In this document: positions 59,302-64,000 of the stretch, piece after piece
Layout of the letters: every line of letters begins with the position of its first letter
How positions within the stretch are numbered: the first letter of the stretch is position 1
Source of the DNA: Stenopsyche tienmushanensis
Taxonomy: Eukaryota > Arthropoda > Insecta > Trichoptera > Stenopsychidae
Assembly: GCA_008973525.1 (NCBI GenBank)
Contig: WACJ01000328.1
Coordinates: forward strand, 248,001-312,000
DNA length: 64,000 bases
Reading direction: 5' to 3'
The notes under the pieces: model-generated
Database searches by the model: none
What the model saw: only the letters and a program-made list of their open reading frames with translations
What the model was told of the DNA's origin: nothing
Translations under genes and position numbers: made by a program

Positions 59302-61388
59302 ATGAAGATCCACGTAGTTTTTTCTTTTTTCCTGTTGTTTGCATTAGTTAAGGTAAGGTCTAGTTTTCTATGTTTAACTCGATATCATTGATTTTCTATC
59401 TCATTTACTTCATAATTTTCACCATGTACCTAATGACCGTCCATTTTAATGATATTTTGGTTATCGTTCCATATATTTATCTTTCGTCTTTTTGTCTAGT
59501 TACTTAACCTTTTCAATTCTATCTTCATTCTTTGATTATCCATTTCAACGGGTTCTAAATCATTATAAATTAAAAGTGATGATTATATTATGACTTTGAA
59601 CGTTTATTTTTTTTATCTAAAAATTGTCTGATAAATTTTAGGCTGCTGTTGTGCCATCGATCTCAGTGCGAAAATTCACAGCACAGGACAAATGTAAATA
59701 TGTTCTTTTAAAAATATGATTTATTAATCAACGCAATGTTTTCACATATTTTTTTATTATTTTTGATAGTTACAAGAATTGTAGGTGGACTTCCCGCGGA
59801 ATTGGGCCAATTTCCCTATGTAGTCCATCTCAAAGCAAGATCGTTTTGCGGAGGAAGTTTAATTTCCCCTAATTGGGTTTTAACCGCTGGATCCTGCATC
59901 TTCGGGTAAGCATTACTGTTATTAGTGATTTTATATATTAAAAATATACGTAGCTGAGTGTTTTACAATTCTATAGATGAGTTAAAAATGTAATTCTTAC
60001 ATCTTTCCTATATCTTCATAACCTTAATCAAATTTTTCATGGTTCGTGATCATAAGCAACTAACGTGCCAAATATATCAGGAAGTAAAAGTGTTTTATTT
60101 TTATTCAGAGTCTAATATATTTTGATTTGGTTATTTTAAATATAATTATTATATGAAAAAATATTTAAAACAGTCCATACTAATTTTGTAATAAAATTTG
60201 AATTTACAGAAGTCAAGCGGGTGCCGTTTACATCGGAAGTATTGCTATAAATTCCCGTTATTTGTACATCGTAACTGATGACTTCAGAACTCATCCACAA
60301 TATAATCCTATTAATCGGAACCACGACATCGGTATCATCAATCTTCATCATACTGTACATTATAGTGGTAAGTATAAAAATATTATTTAAGGAATATCGT
60401 AAAAACTTCATGAAATTAAATAAAAAAGTCTTAAAAGGATTGGTTTCTATATATACAAACCTGAGTTCAATAGACTAATCCCACTGGAGTATTTGAAAAC
60501 TAAGAATACTCAAAAGTGGCAGAGAGTAGAGCTTCAAGAGTAGAATAAAAGCTTCACAAGAATGGAACGGTATTCCAGAAACTCAACGTCGATTACTTGA
60601 AAATCTCATTGTCTAAATTGTTAACAGTATAGTGCTTCAAATTGGTAATTCTTGATTACATGAACTTTCAAAATCATATACATAATTCATTCCGCAAAAA
60701 TCTTCTTTATTTAATATCTTAATCCTCGAATGCAATTATATTCTATTGCTTTATTTATAAATAGTATGGAATTAATGAATTTGTAAATAAAATAAAATAA
60801 TTTTGCATTGCAGATCGGATCAGACCCATTGCTCTTCCTAGAAAAAGTCAAACATTTGAAAACTTCGCTTCTGGTATGCTAGCAACGGTTACCGGATGGG
60901 GACAAACCAACGAGGGTCTTTAGCTAATTATTTTTGATTAATTATGCATTACATACACTTTTGTAATAATAATTTATTTTTCTTCAGGTGAAGGTACTAG
61001 CAACGAGCTTCTATACGGAAACGTAGTCGTTAACACTAACACTGCATGCGAAGCAATTATTGGCAGCGAATATATTATAAACTCCACACTGTGTGCAAGT
61101 CCTCCATCATCATCACAATTAACCCTTTGTTTTGTAAGTGAATGATGAAATTGAATCGCACATTCAAATATTATCTTGCATAACCTATTTTATGAATTGT
61201 ATTATTGGCAGGGTGACATTGGAAACCCCCTGACGGTCTTTGATTTTATGGATGGGATTGATATCCAAATCGGGGTAGCAAACTATTATGGCGAAACATG
61301 CGTCTCAGGAACACCAGCATCCTATGTCCGACCACAATTCTATTGGGATTGGATAAGCGCTAATACAGGGATCGAAATTAGACCTTAA
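59302..61388 (+). CDS. Secreted S1 protease homologue, inactive (Ser57/Ile195)
   Basis: 273 residues; exons 59302..59352, 59642..59693, 59770..59905, 60210..60367, 60814..60915, 60988..61133, 61212..61388. Signal peptide MKIHVVFSFFLLFALVK. It keeps a textbook activation site (TR-IVGG) and Asp102 (NHDIGIINL), but His57 is Ser (LTAGSC) and Ser195 is Ile (GDIGN). Asp194 is kept, so the zymogen-to-mature switch could still work although cleavage of substrates could not. Exon 5 uses an unusual GTCTTT donor. It ends WISANTGIEIRP with TAA; AATAAA at 61433. Its closest relative is the minus gene at 55479. Confidence 0.88.
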
Positions 61389-61432
61389 GTTAACAAAAGC
61401 ATTTGAAAAATGAGTGTAAATTATCAAAATGT

Positions 61433-61438
61433 AATAAA
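61433..61438 (+). terminator. Polyadenylation signal AATAAA
   Basis: AATAAA about 45 bases after the stop of the gene ending at 61388. Confidence 0.55.
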
Positions 61439-61439
61439 C

Positions 61440-63935
61440 CAATATTAATAATAAACAAACACAATATCTAGATTTCAATGATTTATATAGATGCCATTTT
61501 TTTCTGTAAGGATGATTTTGACACCTTTTCTCTTTAGGGGATCACATAATACATAAAAACATCTTAATACAAAAACTTAATAAGCATATAAAAATAAGAA
61601 ATTACAATTTTAATATACTTCCTTAATTAATTAATGAAGGTTAATGTATAGATTGAAATAGTTTTGCATTTGAATGCAAGTTTTTTTCTATGTTCGCTAT
61701 AATATGATACTCAGCACCTATTTTTCGCCAAAATCGCCATAGTTTTGAAATTCCACTTCTCTGAAAGTATTATTTTTGAGTAGTCCGAGAAATTCTACTT
61801 TGGTTGACACATCTTTGCCCTTTTCCGGAATTTTCCTTTAATATAACAGCTACTATTTTTATTTTATACAAAACAGACCATTAAATATTTAAAGATTCTG
61901 TATAAAATGCTGGAATAAATTAATACAATGTAAAGATACATATGCAGACCGTTTGATGTTAACACATTTATGTCGGGGGATCGCTGCGTGCCATTTTCCC
62001 TCCAGAATTAACAAAGAACAGATGAACGTCCGATATTAACACAATTTCTTGCAATATTTCCATTTTTTTAAATTCTCGACATAGTCGTTGTGCCATTTCA
62101 TATGGTAAATTCAAATATAATAAACCCTATGTTATTTTAATAGACATTTTCGTAAATATTAAAATAGTTTTAATAATTTTCTGACCCCCCTCATAAATAC
62201 AATACATATATTTGTCCGCTTCGATAACCTCTAAAATTAATCAACATCTGAGTAATCTGAGGTATAATTTTATATACTTTCATCACAGGTCAGTGAATGA
62301 CATCAAACGCTTTTTATCTTTAATTCGATTTAAAAAATATGTTTCTCTACATGTAATTAGCATTGTTATGCTTTTGAAAACCCAGGCTTAAAATTGTTTT
62401 TCATTGTGCTCAAAAATAAAGATTAACATTATATTAAGTTTGATTGATGAAAACTTATCAGCGAATTTGATTTAATTTTCAATCAGAATTTGATCTGATA
62501 CCAATAAACAAGATAATATCTGTAGTGCATATAGATTATATGAGTATGAATCGAATATTAATTGAATGTATCGATTTTAATGTGTTTCATTGAATTTTTA
62601 TCTTAATTCACGTCCTGTGTATTATTTTCATTCATTAAAAATAATACATAATCACTGTTTTTCAGGTGCTCTACATTATTTATGATGGTTGATTTCTGTT
62701 TGGGTTTTGTAATCGAACGTACAAATCCAAAGCTGTATTATTTATACCTAAATACATATTTTCCCTATGATTTGCATCAACATTTGGCGAAATTTTATAT
62801 GAATCTGGGGCTTTCGTCGTTCCATTTTCTCTCATATAATGTATCCATTCATAATTGAGGATTTTAGCCCCCCAAAAAAAGGTTCCTCCGCCATTTTAAT
62901 AACTTACGCATAAAAAATATGACGTTGCCAATTGATGAGCAGTTTCTACTCCTCCCATATTTTGTATGTAATTTTAAACAACTGTTGGCTTTTCGATCAC
63001 TTCTTTTTGGTTGTTATTATCAATGCGTTATCAGGTTTTCCTCCCGGGACTTGTCAACTCACGATGACACAATTCGTCAAAAGTTATTAATTGAAATTGT
63101 GATTTTATACATGCAGCGGATAAAAATACCCTATCGCAAACATTTTTTTTCACATTTCAGGAAAAAATTAAATGATCTATTAATTAGTAATAAAGCAATA
63201 GTATTCCTTTTAGAACATTTAACAATATTTTTAAAAGTATCTGTAAAGAAAAATCCACACATTGCCAATTTTAAAATTAGTTTTTGAGCGTAAACTAACA
63301 AAATGCATATCAAAAATTGAGATTTCCGTCGTAAAATATTCTACTTTTCTTATCAAAATTTGGCGACGTCGTCAATTAATCCTATTAACGGATGACGTGT
63401 CTATTAACCTTTCCCTTATCGTGCTAAAAAGAAAACAGCCGCGCGCTACCATTATATGTATTTGGTACACCATATGAGATTCTGAAAAATTCTGAACCCC
63501 GTATTTATTATATTTCATATTAATATTTCCATTATTAGAGTCGAGTTGTGGTAAATACATCATAGTGAAGAAAAGGTTAATATCTGCATAAAGCATCTTA
63601 TTCGAGACTTTCAAACGATGTATGCTAGATTTTCCTTTTGCACGGCTTTGATATAACAGAATAAGAAAATGTTCAGATTTTTTTTCGCTTTAACACGTTT
63701 AAAAAAATAAAAATAATATTAATGCATGGAGATATATGTATTATATATACATACTAATCCTAATCGCTCAGAATACCGTAACTCCGGCATTTAAAACGTT
63801 TTCCGCGGATGTGAAATTTAGGATGTCCTTTGGGATTGGTTTTCTTATAAAACGGGAAAATAATGCTTTCATATATGAAGTAACTGAAGATTTTATAGTT
63901 CAATTTGCGTTATAAAAATCATATTTCATTTGAAG
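61440..63935. other. Gene-free stretch
   Basis: No protease exon or known mobile element recognised. A 122-codon plus ORF at 62919 is open but resembles nothing I know and has no splice or promoter context. Confidence 0.35.
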
Positions 63936-63939
63936 ACTT

Positions 63940-64000
63940 TTATGTTCTAATCGGAATTCCAGTAACGCTGTTGATCCAGTCCCAATGGAATTGAGGAGCA
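63940..64000 (-). CDS. S1 protease family member, last exon only (runs off window)
   Basis: The minus strand reads PQFHWDWINSVTGIPIRT then TAA (63940..63942), the conserved C-terminal end of family exon 7. The rest lies beyond the window, so its catalytic state is unknown. It shows that the cluster continues past 64 kb. Confidence 0.85.
   Translation of the reverse strand, partial: APQFHWDWINSVTGIPIRT

Noticed and set aside
62919..63287. 122-codon plus-strand ORF
   Set aside because: Open but with no recognised motif, no splice or promoter context and an overlapping ORF on the other strand; kept only as a note, not as a gene.
1..64000. CRISPR arrays, rRNA, tRNA or bacterial operons
   Set aside because: No regularly spaced repeats, no cloverleaf or rRNA core sequence noticed; gene structure is clearly eukaryotic.

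Overview
The window is AT-rich eukaryotic DNA holding a dense cluster of short, seven-exon genes of the S1 (chymotrypsin fold) serine-protease family. Standard GT-AG introns, TATA boxes, AATAAA signals and insect-type transposon debris (mariner, jockey-type, RTE/R1-like and hAT-like relics) point to an insect, most likely a dipteran. A gall midge would fit such an expansion, but the species is inference. The ORFs open in the DNA are mostly single exons or intron read-throughs. I built the gene models by joining exons at conserved splice sites. All six introns sit at the same place and phase in every gene (exons of about 51, 52, 136-151, 155-161, 99-108, 125-146 and 171-180 nt).

Layout. 1-168: start of a minus-strand protease leaving the window. 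240-6600: gene-poor, with a mariner relic and a decayed protease copy (4040-4835) broken by a GC-rich repeat. 6620-11476: a large inverted repeat with two near-identical, catalytically intact chymotrypsin-like genes facing each other. 11.5-17.8 kb: gene desert with two exon-like ORFs. 17.8-28.3 kb: four minus-strand genes (the last two a fresh tandem duplication), with a jockey-like LINE and an orphan exon between them. 29.6-44.8 kb: six intact genes (one plus, five minus), one truncated pseudogene and an orphan exon. 45-54 kb: transposon relics, a deletion derivative of a protease gene, one plus gene, one minus gene. 54.5-61.4 kb: an orphan last exon and a divergent pair, one member with a +1 frameshift. 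61.4-63.9 kb: no gene seen. 63940-64000: the last exon of another minus-strand member.

Central observation. Only the two genes in the inverted repeat keep His57, Asp102 and Ser195. All fourteen other complete genes have lost two or three of these residues, yet thirteen have intact reading frames, signal peptides, splice sites and the conserved C-terminus (RPQ-x-W-x-WI...TG-x-PIRP). Six carry Trp at the Ser195 position (mostly GDWGG), others Leu, Ile, Arg or a rewritten loop, and His57 is Tyr, Phe, Leu, Ile, Gln, Ser or Thr. This looks like a local radiation of secreted serine-protease homologues that no longer cut proteins, beside a small group of active digestive-type enzymes. GATA-type motifs lie shortly upstream of most start codons, consistent with shared gut- or gland-specific expression (inference).
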